The notes: generated from the sequence alone by a model not told the origin. A stretch of 64,000 nt of DNA from Georgenia ruanii (GCF_009193175.1 NZ_VUKE01000004.1:1-64000); one strand, 5' to 3'; shown: positions 17,278-27,439, numbered from the stretch's first letter. Program-made: numbers and translations.

Positions 17278-18906
17278 ATGACGGACCCCCTTGTCGAGAC
17301 CACGTCGGCGGGAACCGACGGCGCCGCGGGCGGCTACGGGCCGTTCGTCTACCTCGGCGCGCCCAACGCTCCGCTGTACCGGCGCGTCATGCGGGCGCTG
17401 ATGGCGGCGAAGGAACGCTTCACGGTCCACGTGCGTCCGGAGGAGGTGTGCGCGGCGCTGCGCGCGGACGGCGGTGACCCCGTCGACGACGATGCGGTCG
17501 CCGAGGCGCTCGAGCGGCTGGCCCAGCCCGCGTGGGGGAACCTGCTCGCCTTTCCCGACTCGAGCCGGGTCACGGCGCTGGAGGACTTCTACCGGCGGCG
17601 CATCCTCTACCAGATGTCCCGCCAGGGCGAGGCCGCGGAGCGGGCGCTGGCGCAGTACGACGCCGTGCTCGGCACCCGCGGCGCCCTGCAGTCGGTGGCC
17701 CTGGAGGACATCGTCGCGCTGCTCACCAGCCTCCGCGACACCGTCGCCGCCCACGCGGCGGGCGAGGCGGTGGACGCGGCCCGGACGCACCAGACGCTGC
17801 GGAGCCTGCGCGACCGGTTCGTCGAGCTCGCCGAGAACGCCGTGGCGTTCATGGGGTCCATGCAGCGCACCATCGACCTTCACGACGCCGACGTCGAGGT
17901 CTTCCTGGCGTACAAGGAACAGCTCATCGAGTACCTGGAGCGGTTCATCAACGACCTGCTCACCCGGGGGGCCGCCATCGCGGACCTCCTCGCCGCCATC
18001 CCGGACGACGGCGTGGGGTTCCTCGCCGCCGTCGCCGCGGAGCGCGAGTCCGCCGACGCCGCCCCCGGCGAGGCCGACTCGGCGCGGGCGAGGGTGCGCG
18101 AGACCTGGCTGCGGCAGTGGTCGGGCCTGACGGACTGGTTCGTCAGCACCCCCGCCCGGGAGAGCGAGGCCAAGCTGCTGCGAGCGCGCGCCCGGGCCGC
18201 GATCCCGGCCCTGCTGGCCGTGGTGCGAGCCCTGCACGAGAGGGCCGGCGGCCGGACCGACCGGACCCAGGACTTCCTCACGCTGGCCAGGTGGTTCGCC
18301 GCGTTGCCCACCGACGCCGACCGCCACCGGTTGTGGCGTTCAGCCTTCGCCCTCGCTCCGGTACGGCACCTGAGCGTCACCGCCGCAACCGAGGAGGCGT
18401 GGGCCGCGGCCGAGCTGGGCACCACGACGCCGTGGGCGCTCGCGCCGCCCCTGGAGATCAGCCCTCAGCTGCGCCGGAGCGGCTCGTACGAGCGCCGCGG
18501 GAAGGCGGTCCGTGTCGCGGACCGGACCGCGGCCAAGCGCGTGCTGGCCGAGCGCGCCCGCCACGAGGCGGAGCAGACGGCCGAGGCGCGCCGGCGGATC
18601 CTCACCGACGGCCCACGGCCGCTCTCCGCCTTCGGTGAGCTGGACCCGGCGGCCTTCCGCCTCTTCCTCGGCCTGCTCGGCGACGCCCTGGCCGCCATGG
18701 GACCGCGGGCCACCACCGCCCAGGTGCACACCTCGGACGGCGAACTCACCGTCACCCTCACCCGCCTCCCGGGCGCGGGCGCCATGGTGATCACCACGCC
18801 CGACGGCGAGCTGTCGGGCCCGGACCACCTCGTCGACATCGCGTCCACCGTCGACCGGGTCGCGCCGAGCGCCGCGGCGGGCGAGCGGGTGGAGGTCTAC
18901 GCATGA
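17278..18906 (+). CDS. jetA: Wadjet type II protein JetA (DUF2397 / TIGR02677)
   Basis: This 542-residue protein is recognised by its FVYLGAPNAPLYRRVMRAL opening and its place as first gene of a DUF2397-DUF2398-SMC-Toprim set. In Wadjet systems JetA is the kleisin-like subunit that bridges the SMC-like ATPases, comparable to MukF/MksF. The sequence is mostly helical with no membrane segment. An upstream ATG 17260 would add six residues. I prefer 17278, 9 bases after CAGGAT, which could be either a weak Shine-Dalgarno or a -10 element. Its stop overlaps the jetB ATG. Family assignment is by memory of the conserved opening and gene order. Confidence 0.85.
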   Translation: MTDPLVETTSAGTDGAAGGYGPFVYLGAPNAPLYRRVMRALMAAKERFTVHVRPEEVCAALRADGGDPVDDDAVAEALERLAQPAWGNLLAFPDSSRVTALEDFYRRRILYQMSRQGEAAERALAQYDAVLGTRGALQSVALEDIVALLTSLRDTVAAHAAGEAVDAARTHQTLRSLRDRFVELAENAVAFMGSMQRTIDLHDADVEVFLAYKEQLIEYLERFINDLLTRGAAIADLLAAIPDDGVGFLAAVAAERESADAAPGEADSARARVRETWLRQWSGLTDWFVSTPARESEAKLLRARARAAIPALLAVVRALHERAGGRTDRTQDFLTLARWFAALPTDADRHRLWRSAFALAPVRHLSVTAATEEAWAAAELGTTTPWALAPPLEISPQLRRSGSYERRGKAVRVADRTAAKRVLAERARHEAEQTAEARRRILTDGPRPLSAFGELDPAAFRLFLGLLGDALAAMGPRATTAQVHTSDGELTVTLTRLPGAGAMVITTPDGELSGPDHLVDIASTVDRVAPSAAAGERVEVYA

Positions 18907-20150
18907 GCGGGATCGACCTGGGGCCGAGCATCTCCGGCGCGCTGGAGGCCCGGGAGGCCGAGGGCCGCGCCCGGGCGCTGCGGGCGCTGCTCGTCCGCCC
19001 CGTCCTCCGGGCCCAGACCGACGGAGAGCTGTTCCGGCTGGCGCGGCGGCACGCCGACGCGCTGCGGGCCTGGTTCGACCGGGAGACGGGCTGGCGCCTC
19101 GCCGTCGAGTCGCGAACCGTGCGCCTCCTGACCTCCTACGTCCCCCACGGCGCGACGGCGATCGCCGTCGGCGAACGCCACCCGGCCCGCGCCCGCAAGG
19201 GGGACCCGCCGTTCACCCGGCGCCGTTACGTCCTGCTCTGCCTGGCGCTGGCCGTGCTCGAGCGTTCCGACCCGCAGATCTCCCTCGGCCGCCTCGCGGA
19301 GGACGTCGTGCTGGCCGCGCGCCAGCCGGGCCTGGACGGCGTGGCGTTCACCCTGGCCGGCCGGGAGGAGCGCGCCGACCTGGTCGCCGCGATCCGGCTG
19401 CTGCTGGCCTACGGCGTGCTGGTCCGGGTGGCAGGCGACGAGGAGTCCTACGTCTCGGCCGGCGGCGACGCCCTGTACGACGTCGACCGTCGGGTGCTGG
19501 CCACGATGCTGTCGACCACCCACGGGCCCGGGCTCGTCGGAACCCGGCTGCCGTCCGACCCGACGATCGACCAGATCGAGGCCGCCCTGCACGAGCCGCC
19601 GCCGGCCTACACCGAGGAGGAGGCCACCAGGAGGCTGCGGCACGCCGTCACCCGCCGGCTGCTCTGCGACCCGGTCGTCTACTACGACGAGCTGCCCGAC
19701 GACGAGCGCGCCTACCTCGTCGGTCAGCGCGTCCAGCTCACCAACCGCCTCGCTGAGGCCACCGGTCTTGTCCCCGAGATGCGCGCGGAGGGGATCGCGC
19801 TGGTGGACGCGGACGACCAGCTCACCGACGTGCGCATGCCCGAGCAGGGCACCGACGGGCACGTGACCCTGCTGCTTGCCGAGCAGCTCGCCACAGGCTG
19901 CCACACCGACATCGCGTCGCTGCGGCGCCGGGTGCGGCGGCTCGCCAAGGAGCACGCCGCCTATTGGCGCAAGACCACCCAGGAACCGGGGGCGGAGAAC
20001 GCCCTCGTCGCCGACGCGCTCGACCGCCTGGTCGGGCTCGGTCTGGTCCGGGTCACCGGTGCGGGGCCCGAGGCCGTCGTCCACCCGCTGCCGGCCCTGC
20101 GGCGATTCGGCGTGGCCGCGCCGACCATCACGACCAGGAGAGCACGATGA
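18903..20150 (+). CDS. jetB: Wadjet type II protein JetB (DUF2398 / TIGR02678)
   Basis: This is the 415-residue second gene of the set. It begins with a helical region rich in Arg, then the conserved W-F-x-x-x-T-G-W-x-L (DRETGWRL near residue 60). The RRYVLLCLALAVLERSDPQISLG segment near residue 110 is typical of DUF2398. JetB is considered the KITE-type winged-helix partner of the kleisin and SMC heads, comparable to MukE. Both ends overlap neighbours by ATGA, so JetA, JetB and JetC should be made in fixed ratio. Confidence 0.85.
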   Translation: MSGIDLGPSISGALEAREAEGRARALRALLVRPVLRAQTDGELFRLARRHADALRAWFDRETGWRLAVESRTVRLLTSYVPHGATAIAVGERHPARARKGDPPFTRRRYVLLCLALAVLERSDPQISLGRLAEDVVLAARQPGLDGVAFTLAGREERADLVAAIRLLLAYGVLVRVAGDEESYVSAGGDALYDVDRRVLATMLSTTHGPGLVGTRLPSDPTIDQIEAALHEPPPAYTEEEATRRLRHAVTRRLLCDPVVYYDELPDDERAYLVGQRVQLTNRLAEATGLVPEMRAEGIALVDADDQLTDVRMPEQGTDGHVTLLLAEQLATGCHTDIASLRRRVRRLAKEHAAYWRKTTQEPGAENALVADALDRLVGLGLVRVTGAGPEAVVHPLPALRRFGVAAPTITTRRAR

Positions 20151-23100
20151 CCAGCCCCGACGACATCGGCGAGGCCGCCGTGGCGCACGAGGCGCGGCCC
20201 GACGGCGCGCTGCCGCGTCCCACCAACGAGCGCTGGCAGCCGCTGCGGCTCGGCCTCGTCGACCTGTTCTACTACGACGACGAGCAGTTCTGGTTCCACG
20301 ACGGACGCCTGCTCCTGCGCGGCAACAACGGCACCGGGAAGTCGAAGGTCCTCGCGCTGACCCTGCCCTTCCTGCTGGATGGCTCGATCGCGCCGCGGCG
20401 CGTGGAGCCGGACGCCGACCCCAAGAAGCGTATGGAGTGGAACCTGCTCCTGGGCGGCGCCCACCCGAGCTCGGAGCGCACCGGCTACTCGTGGGTCGAA
20501 TTCGGGCGCGTGGACGCCGAAGGCACCGAGCACTTCACCACCCTGGGCATCGGCCTCAAGGCCGCCGCGGGCCGCGGCATCGTGAAGACCTGGTACTTCA
20601 CGTCAACGCGACGTATCGGCGACCTGCGCCTCCTCGACGTCCACCGCACGGTGCTCAGCCAGGAACGTCTCCGTGAGGAGCTCACGTCCACCGGGTCCGG
20701 CCACGTCTACGGCACTCAGGAGGCCTACCGGCGGGCGGTGGACGAGGCGTTGTTCCGGCTGGGTGAGGAACGGTACGCCGCCCTCGTCGACCTGCTCATC
20801 CAGCTCCGCCAGCCCCAGCTGTCCAAGAGGCCCGACGAGAAGGCGCTCTCGGCGGCCCTGACCGAGGCCCTCGCCCCGCTGGACCAGGCCGTGATCGCCG
20901 ACGTCGCCGAGTCCTTCCGCTCCTTGGAGGACGAGCGCGCGGGGATCGCCGAGGCGAAGGACACGCTCCGGGCGGCGCAGGACTTCCTGCGGCACTATCG
21001 CGCTTATGCCCAGGTCGCCTCCCGCCGGCACACGACGGCGGTGCGGCTGGCCAACTCCGCCTACGAGCACGCCGGCCGGGAGCTGCGCGACGCCGAGGAG
21101 CAGCTCAGTGACGCCGCCGCCGACGTCGAGCTGCTCGCCGGGCGACAGACGGACGCCGCAGAGCGGCAGAGCCGGCTGCAGGGCCAGGAGCAGGCACTGC
21201 GCACGAGCCCGGAGATGCGCGACGCCGAGCGTCTCGACCAGGCCGAGCGCGAAGCCACCGAGAAGGAGCGGCAGCTCGCCGCCGCCGGGAGCGAGGCGGA
21301 GCAGGCGGCCGCAACGGTGCAGAAGGAGCGTGCGGAGGCCGACGCCGCGGCGCGTCGCCACGAGGAGCTGGCGGCCGAGGCCCAGCGCCACGAGGCGGCT
21401 GCCATCCGGCTCGCCGCGGCCGCCGGGCTGCAGGTGGAGCACCCCACTATCGCGCACGACGCCGACGCCGCCGGCCGGGCGCTGAGCCGCCGGCGCGAGC
21501 AGGTCGGCCATGTGCGCCGGCTGATCGATGCGGCCCAACGGGCCCGGTCGGAGGCCGACCGTGAGCAGCAGGTCCTCGATGGGGCGGAGAGCGAGGCGGC
21601 CGGCCGCGTCGAGGAGCTCGGCGCTGCACGCGTGGCGGTCGACGACGCCGTGTCGGCCTACGGCGCCGCGGTCCGGGAGCACGTGGGCGGCCTGGAAGCC
21701 CTCGTCCTCGACGCCGAGGTGGATGAGCTTGCCGACATGGCCGAGGAGTGGGCGCGCAGCATGTCGGGCGAACCGCCCGTGTCGGCCGCGCTCGACGTCG
21801 CCGTCGCGACGGCGCTCGACCGCATCGGCCGCGAGCGCGCCGAGGCCGAGCACACGGCGCAGCGGCTGGACCAGGAGCTTGCCGGCGTCCGGGTCGAGAT
21901 CGCCGCCCTGGAGGACGGGCACGACCCGGAGCCCCCGCCGGCCCCCGGGCGGGACCCTCGCGGCCGGGAGGGCCGGGCCGGCGCTCCGCTGTGGTGGCTG
22001 ACCGACTTCGCCGACGCCCTGCCGCACGCCGAGCAGGCCGGGGTCGAGGCCGCCCTGCAGTCCGCCGGGCTGCTGGACGCGTGGGTGTTTCCCGACGGCA
22101 CGGTGGCCGCCGAGGGCGACGTCGTCCTCGGCCCCACCGGACCGCAGCCGGCGGTCTCGCTGGCCGAGGTTCTGGTACCGGCCGCCGGGCCCGACGCCCC
22201 GGTCACGGCGGACGCGGTCAGAGCCGTCCTCGGCCGGATCGGGTGGGGAGAGGACCCGGGTGCCACCTGGTGGGTGGACGGCCACGGCCGCTGGGGCGCT
22301 GGGCCGGCGCGGGGCTCCTGGACCAAGGAGCGGGCCGAGTTCCTCGGCGCCGGCGCCCGCGAGGCGCACCGGCGCGAGCTGCTCGTCGCGCTCCACGCCC
22401 GGCTCGAGGACCTGGACCGTGAGCTCACCACGGCGCGTGATCGGGTGGCGGAGGCCGACCGTCACGCGGAGCAGGTGCGGCTCGAGCGCGCCGGTTACCC
22501 GGTCCGGCTCGAGCGCGAGCTCGGCTCGGCGCACGCGCGCGCCGCCACGGCCCAGCGGGAGCTCGAGCGCGCCCAGGACAAGGTCGCAGCGGCGCAGGAG
22601 GCCTGGGAGCGTGCCGCCGAGGCGGCCACCCGGGCGACCGAGGATCTCATCGACCAGGCCAGGCAGCTCGGCGTCGGTGCCACCGCCGCCGAGACCGAGG
22701 AGGCCCTGAGCGCCGTGACCTCCTACGAGGTGGGGCTCGTCGAGGCCCGGCGAGCGGCCCGCGCCGCCGCAGACGCGGCGAGCGCCCGCGAGCAGGCGGC
22801 CGATCGCGCCGGCAAAGCGGCCGAGCTCCTGGCGCGGCGCGAGACAGAGCACCGTGACCTGCGGTCCCGCGCCGCCGCCCTGCGCGCACGGTACGAGGCG
22901 CTGCACGCCACCGTCGGGGTGTCGGTCGCCGAGCTGCAGGACCGGCTCGGCGCGACCACCGCCGCGCTGGAGGAGGTGAGGCGCGAGCTCCAAGGGATCG
23001 CGAAGGACCAGCTCGCCGCCGCGGCGCGCCGCGGCAACCTGGAGGCGCACGTCGGTGGCCTCACGGAGCGTCGCGAGGAGGCCGGGTCGAGGCGCCAGGG

Positions 23101-24277
23101 CACCATCGACGCGCTGCGTGCGTTCGCCGAGACCGGACTGCCGCGAGTCGCCCTGCCCGACCTGCCCCTCCCGGCGGCGGAGGAGCCCGAGGGATGGAGT
23201 CTCACCGCCGCCCTCGGTCTGTCCCGCACGGCGGAGCAGCGGCTCCACGACATCGACGAGTCCGACGGCGCATGGCGCCGCGCCCAGCAGCGGGTCTCCG
23301 GCGCGGCGACCGAGCTGACGGCGCAGATGAGCCGGCACGGGCACACGGCCTTCGTCGAGCAGCGGAGCGAGGTGCTGGTGGTGCGGGTGCGCTATCTCCA
23401 CGAGGAGGTCGACGTCGATCGGCTCGCGGAGCGGCTGGCCGAGGACGTCGCAGATCGCGAGCGCCTGCTCAGCGCGCGCGAGCGCGAGATCCTCGAGAAC
23501 CACCTCGTCAACGAGGTGGCCGGTCACCTGCACGAGCTGCTGCTCACCGCCGAGGAACAGATCGACCGGATGAACCGCGAGCTGGCCGACCGCAAGACCT
23601 CGACCGGGATGCAGCTGCGGATGAGGTGGCGCGAGCGTGGCGACGGTCCCGCCGGGCTGGCGGCGGCCCGGGACCTCATGGTCCGCTCCGACGCCACCTG
23701 GACTGCTGAGGACCGCGCCGCGATCGGGGACTTCCTGCAGGCGCGGATCGCCGAGGTTCGCCAGGCCGACCCGACCGGCGGCTGGCAGGAGCACCTGGAG
23801 CAGGCGCTCGACTATCGGCAGTGGCACACCTTCGTCGTCGAACGGTGGCAGCACGGGACGTGGCGCTCGGCGTCCGGCCCGGCCTCGGGCGGCGAGCGGG
23901 TGCTGTCCGTCTCCGTGCCGCTGTTCGCCGCCGCCTCGGCGCACTACAACTCGGCCGGTGCCCACGCCCCGCGGCTCATCCTGCTCGACGAGGCCTTCGC
24001 CGGGGTGGACGACGACTCTCGGGCCAAGTCGATGGGCCTGCTGGCGACCTTCGACCTCGACGTGGTGCTGACCAGCGAGCGCGAGTGGGGCTGCTACCCC
24101 CAGGTTCCTGGGCTCGCGATCGCGCAGCTCTCCCGCGTGGAGGGGGTGGACGCCGTGGGCGTCACCCGCTGGCAGTGGGACGGCCGACGACGCCACCGCG
24201 ACGCGGAGATCGACCCGGCGGCACGAGCCGGTGGGGAGGCCGCGAGCGCGCCTGACGAGATGACCTTGTTCGGATGA
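20147..24277 (+). CDS. jetC: Wadjet type II SMC-like ATPase JetC (TIGR02680)
   Basis: This large 1376-residue protein has the SMC/MukB/Rad50 layout. The N-terminal half-ATPase carries Walker A G-N-N-G-T-G-K-S at residues 59-66. A long Ala/Glu/Arg coiled coil spans about 280-1200, with a globular centre near 590-720 that would be the hinge. The C-terminal half has the signature SGGER near residue 1248 and Walker B LILLDEAFAGVD near 1277-1288. In Wadjet the SMC-like motor extrudes DNA loops and recognises small closed circular DNA. Its start overlaps jetB and its stop overlaps jetD by 4 bp. Confidence 0.92.
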   Translation: MTSPDDIGEAAVAHEARPDGALPRPTNERWQPLRLGLVDLFYYDDEQFWFHDGRLLLRGNNGTGKSKVLALTLPFLLDGSIAPRRVEPDADPKKRMEWNLLLGGAHPSSERTGYSWVEFGRVDAEGTEHFTTLGIGLKAAAGRGIVKTWYFTSTRRIGDLRLLDVHRTVLSQERLREELTSTGSGHVYGTQEAYRRAVDEALFRLGEERYAALVDLLIQLRQPQLSKRPDEKALSAALTEALAPLDQAVIADVAESFRSLEDERAGIAEAKDTLRAAQDFLRHYRAYAQVASRRHTTAVRLANSAYEHAGRELRDAEEQLSDAAADVELLAGRQTDAAERQSRLQGQEQALRTSPEMRDAERLDQAEREATEKERQLAAAGSEAEQAAATVQKERAEADAAARRHEELAAEAQRHEAAAIRLAAAAGLQVEHPTIAHDADAAGRALSRRREQVGHVRRLIDAAQRARSEADREQQVLDGAESEAAGRVEELGAARVAVDDAVSAYGAAVREHVGGLEALVLDAEVDELADMAEEWARSMSGEPPVSAALDVAVATALDRIGRERAEAEHTAQRLDQELAGVRVEIAALEDGHDPEPPPAPGRDPRGREGRAGAPLWWLTDFADALPHAEQAGVEAALQSAGLLDAWVFPDGTVAAEGDVVLGPTGPQPAVSLAEVLVPAAGPDAPVTADAVRAVLGRIGWGEDPGATWWVDGHGRWGAGPARGSWTKERAEFLGAGAREAHRRELLVALHARLEDLDRELTTARDRVAEADRHAEQVRLERAGYPVRLERELGSAHARAATAQRELERAQDKVAAAQEAWERAAEAATRATEDLIDQARQLGVGATAAETEEALSAVTSYEVGLVEARRAARAAADAASAREQAADRAGKAAELLARRETEHRDLRSRAAALRARYEALHATVGVSVAELQDRLGATTAALEEVRRELQGIAKDQLAAAARRGNLEAHVGGLTERREEAGSRRQGTIDALRAFAETGLPRVALPDLPLPAAEEPEGWSLTAALGLSRTAEQRLHDIDESDGAWRRAQQRVSGAATELTAQMSRHGHTAFVEQRSEVLVVRVRYLHEEVDVDRLAERLAEDVADRERLLSAREREILENHLVNEVAGHLHELLLTAEEQIDRMNRELADRKTSTGMQLRMRWRERGDGPAGLAAARDLMVRSDATWTAEDRAAIGDFLQARIAEVRQADPTGGWQEHLEQALDYRQWHTFVVERWQHGTWRSASGPASGGERVLSVSVPLFAAASAHYNSAGAHAPRLILLDEAFAGVDDDSRAKSMGLLATFDLDVVLTSEREWGCYPQVPGLAIAQLSRVEGVDAVGVTRWQWDGRRRHRDAEIDPAARAGGEAASAPDEMTLFG

Positions 24278-25662
24278 CGGAGATGACGTCGGGAACTCCG
24301 GGAAGGGCAGGCGGTGGTCAGGCCGCGCTGGACCGGCTGCTGGGCGTACCCGAGATGGCGTGGCTCGTCGCCCGGGTCCGGGCGCGGATCCTCACCGCCG
24401 GGGACGAGCCTCTTCGTGGCGTCGTCCAGCTGAATGACCCCACCGACGGGCAGCGGGCCGCGGTCGTGCGGCTCGTGGGACGGCCGAAGCGCGCCGGGTC
24501 CGCGCTGCGGCTCGACCTCGCCGTCGTCGAGGAGGTCCTGCGTCGCGGTCCATGGCCCGCCGGTCTCGCCGACGCCGTCGAGACGCTGAGTGGCCCCGTG
24601 GTGGATCGCGCGGCCGAGCGGGCGCGGGAGGCTGCCGCGTGGGACGCGGCCCGCGACGGCCTGGCACCCGTGCTGGACCGGTTCCCCGGGCTCGCCGAGT
24701 GGTGGGAGAGCTGGTGCGCGACCGGTGGGCTCAAGCGTGCCGCGGGTGCCGAGCATGCCCGGAGCGCTGCCGCGTCGATACCCGAGGTTGCTGCGGACCT
24801 GGTCAGGAGGGTGGTCGCGGTGGTCGAGGTCTTGCCGGCCACCGCGCAGCCGTTGGCCATCCTGGCGCGGAAGGTGGTGGGAGATGCTCACGGCCTGGAT
24901 GCGTCCCGGCCGCTCGGCCGGCTCGCCGCGGCTGTGGTCAGGGCCGCGTTCTTGCCCGGTGCGGCAGACGGGGAGTGGTCGACCCGGGATGTGTGGGCCG
25001 CCGCCGGTGTTGTCATGTCGAATGTGGCCTCCACGGCTCTGTGCTTGGGGGTTCCCGGCGTAGATCCGGTTGACACGGACGGTGGCGATGAGAAGTCGCG
25101 GACGGCTACGGCGGCTGCGCTGGAGGCGATGCTGGCGGCGCGCATGCCCGTGGTGCTGACCCTTGACCAGGTGCGGTCCGGCGGGGTGCGGACGCTGCCA
25201 CGCGGCATCGTCATCCACGTGTGTGAGAACCCGACGGTCGTCGAGGTCGTGGCCGAGCGGTGGGCGCGGGCGGCCGACCTCTCCGGCGGCGTCGGACCGG
25301 TGCTGGTGTGCACGTCGGGCCAGCCGAGCACAGCGGTGATCGAGCTGCTGCGGACGCTCGCCGCCGACGGCGCAGAGGTCCGGTATCACGGCGACTTCGA
25401 CTGGGCCGGGCTTCGGATCGCCTGGTCGCTGAGGACGCACGTGGCATGGGTGCCATGGCGCTACACGACCGCCGACTACCGCGAGGCCGTGCAGAACGGG
25501 AGGCCGGCGCTCCGTCTGAAAGGGAGTCCAGCGCAGTGCCCGTGGGATCCGGAGCTGACGGCCGCGATGACTGAGTGCGGGCTCGCCGTCGAGGAGGAGG
25601 CGGTGGCGAACCTGCTCGCGGCGGACGTGCTGGCCCGGTCTTCGGCCCCGTGGCCGAGCTGA
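24274..25662 (+). CDS. jetD: Wadjet type II nuclease subunit JetD (DUF2399, Toprim)
   Basis: This 462-residue protein has a C-terminal Toprim-like domain. Glu318 sits in the motif C-E-N-P-T-V-V-E, a small VLVCTSGQPS strand-loop follows, and Asp374 and Asp376 lie in Y-H-G-D-F-D-W-A-G. Together these supply the Glu and DxD metal ligands seen in topoisomerase VI-type Toprim enzymes. In Wadjet, JetD cleaves the plasmid once JetABC has reeled it in. All catalytic residues are intact, so the system looks functional. It is the last gene, 49 bp from the convergent histidine kinase. Confidence 0.9.
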   Translation: MTEMTSGTPGRAGGGQAALDRLLGVPEMAWLVARVRARILTAGDEPLRGVVQLNDPTDGQRAAVVRLVGRPKRAGSALRLDLAVVEEVLRRGPWPAGLADAVETLSGPVVDRAAERAREAAAWDAARDGLAPVLDRFPGLAEWWESWCATGGLKRAAGAEHARSAAASIPEVAADLVRRVVAVVEVLPATAQPLAILARKVVGDAHGLDASRPLGRLAAAVVRAAFLPGAADGEWSTRDVWAAAGVVMSNVASTALCLGVPGVDPVDTDGGDEKSRTATAAALEAMLAARMPVVLTLDQVRSGGVRTLPRGIVIHVCENPTVVEVVAERWARAADLSGGVGPVLVCTSGQPSTAVIELLRTLAADGAEVRYHGDFDWAGLRIAWSLRTHVAWVPWRYTTADYREAVQNGRPALRLKGSPAQCPWDPELTAAMTECGLAVEEEAVANLLAADVLARSSAPWPS

Positions 25663-25711
25663 CGATTCACGCGCCCTCATCGGACCATGGCCGCAGCACC
25701 GCGGGCGCCGG

Positions 25712-27439
25712 TCACCCGAGCGGCAGGAGCGCCACGACCCGGCCGCCGCTCGGCGTCGGGCCGGCCAGCAGGCGCCCGCCGAGCTCCTCGGCCCGTTCCT
25801 GCATCGAGGTCAGCCCGATCCCGGGCACCCATTCCCGGTCCACGGAACCGGCGTCGTCGTCGGTGACCGCCACCTGCAGATCGTCGCCCTCCCTGGTGAC
25901 GGTCACGGTCACCGTCCGCGAGGCCGTGTGCCGCGCGGCGTTGGTCAGGGCCTCGGTCACGATCCGGTAGGCCGCGACCTCCGCCGCCGCCGGAAGCTCG
26001 TCGGCGTCGGGCCCGACCTGGAGGACGATCTCGAGGTCGGCGCGGCGCAGCACATGGGCCTGCTGTGCGATCGCTCCCCGCAGGCCCAGCTGGTCGAGCG
26101 TGGGCGGGCGGATGTCGTAGACGATGCGGCGGATGTCGTCGATGGCGCGGCTCGCCTCGCGCCGGAGCAGGCGCAGGAGCTCGGCGACCTGCTCCGAGCC
26201 GCCCGCGGCGAGGTTGGTGACGGCGTCGACGGTGAAGGCGATGCCGGCCAGGGTGGGGCCGAGCCCGTCGTGGAGCTCGCGGCGCAGCCGGCGCCGTTCC
26301 TCCTCGACCGCGCCGCGGATCGCGGCCCGCGACTGCGAGAGCTCGGCGGCGAGCGCCTCGGCCCGGCGGGTCTGGCCCAACAGACGGGCGACGAGGGCGA
26401 GGACCTCGGCGTCGGCGCGCGAGAGCTGCAGGTCCCCGGGGCGGAGGCCCACGACGAGGTCGTCCTCGGCGTGGTCGAGGGGGAAGCGACGGACGTGCGG
26501 GGTCGGGTCGCCGCTGCACGCGACGTCCGCACCGGCGGCGTGGATCGCGGCGTAGGGCAGGACCAGGGCCTCCCGGATGCGGGCGAGCACGTCGCCCGGG
26601 TCGGTCAGCGGGCCGCCCGCGACCCGCGCGGCGGCGGCGAGCGGGTCGGGGCGGCGCCCGAAGAGGAGCTCGTCGACCGTGGAGTGGAGCAGGCGCCGCA
26701 GGGGGCGATACGCCACGGCGCAGCAGCAGGCGACGATGGCCTGGACCCCCACGGCGGGGTCCGTGCCGGTCGTGAGGGCCAGCGTGCTGGCGACCGTCAC
26801 GTAGAGCGCGAGGCACGCCGTCCAGGTGACGCCGACGACCGTCGCCTCGACGACGATCCCGCGGGCGTCGACGACGTCGGGACGCCGCACGCCGACCACC
26901 ATGCACACCGCGGGGACCCCGAGGGCGACGAGCGTGAGGGCCTGGGTCGTCGGCGTGCCCTCGACCACGATCGACGTGGCGAAGGCGACGACGGCGGGGA
27001 CGCCCAGGCCGATGACGAGCCAGACGAGCGGGCGGCGCCCGTCCGGGGTGAGCCGCTCGAAGCGCCACCACAGGTGGACGATGACGAGACCGATGACCCC
27101 CGCCGCCGCGGGCACGATCCCTGCGTGCTCGGGGACGGCGGCGGCGACGCCGGCGGCGAGGACGAGCAGCGCGCCGGCGGCGCGGTCGACGTGGCGCGAG
27201 AGCGTGCCGGGGCGGGGATAGGCGAGCACCGCGAGCGGGCCGAGGACCAGGCCGGCGGTGAGCTGGGCGGCGAGCGCGACGCCGTCGACGCCCTCGAGGG
27301 CCACGCCGACGCCGATGGTGACCGCCGCGGCGGCGAGGAGGACGGCGCCGCGCCGGACTCCGCTGCGCGCGAGGAGGACGGCGCACCCGAGCCAGACCGC
27401 CGCCATGACGACGAGGCCGACGTGGTGGACCGGGTTCAT
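25712..27439 (-). CDS. NarL-family sensor histidine kinase
   Basis: This 575-residue membrane kinase has about eight N-terminal hydrophobic segments (residues 1-250) and a linker region. The HisKA_3 dimerisation domain carries the phospho-acceptor His390 in R-E-L-H-D-G-L-G. The C-terminal HATPase domain has the N-box EALTNAARH and the G-box GIGLTSMQERA. There is no large extracellular loop, so it may sense membrane or internal signals. It overlaps the response-regulator stop by 4 bp (ATGA), so the pair is co-translated. Confidence 0.9.
   Translation of the reverse strand: MNPVHHVGLVVMAAVWLGCAVLLARSGVRRGAVLLAAAAVTIGVGVALEGVDGVALAAQLTAGLVLGPLAVLAYPRPGTLSRHVDRAAGALLVLAAGVAAAVPEHAGIVPAAAGVIGLVIVHLWWRFERLTPDGRRPLVWLVIGLGVPAVVAFATSIVVEGTPTTQALTLVALGVPAVCMVVGVRRPDVVDARGIVVEATVVGVTWTACLALYVTVASTLALTTGTDPAVGVQAIVACCCAVAYRPLRRLLHSTVDELLFGRRPDPLAAAARVAGGPLTDPGDVLARIREALVLPYAAIHAAGADVACSGDPTPHVRRFPLDHAEDDLVVGLRPGDLQLSRADAEVLALVARLLGQTRRAEALAAELSQSRAAIRGAVEEERRRLRRELHDGLGPTLAGIAFTVDAVTNLAAGGSEQVAELLRLLRREASRAIDDIRRIVYDIRPPTLDQLGLRGAIAQQAHVLRRADLEIVLQVGPDADELPAAAEVAAYRIVTEALTNAARHTASRTVTVTVTREGDDLQVAVTDDDAGSVDREWVPGIGLTSMQERAEELGGRLLAGPTPSGGRVVALLPLG

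Noticed and set aside
20603-24196. Very long open frame opposite jetC
   Set aside because: It is a by-product of GC-rich codon structure. The translation is low-complexity Arg/Gly/Val-rich with no domain, while the plus strand has clear SMC motifs.
25663-25711. Terminator between jetD and the histidine kinase
   Set aside because: The 49-bp gap shows only weak pairing, so I cannot support a hairpin.
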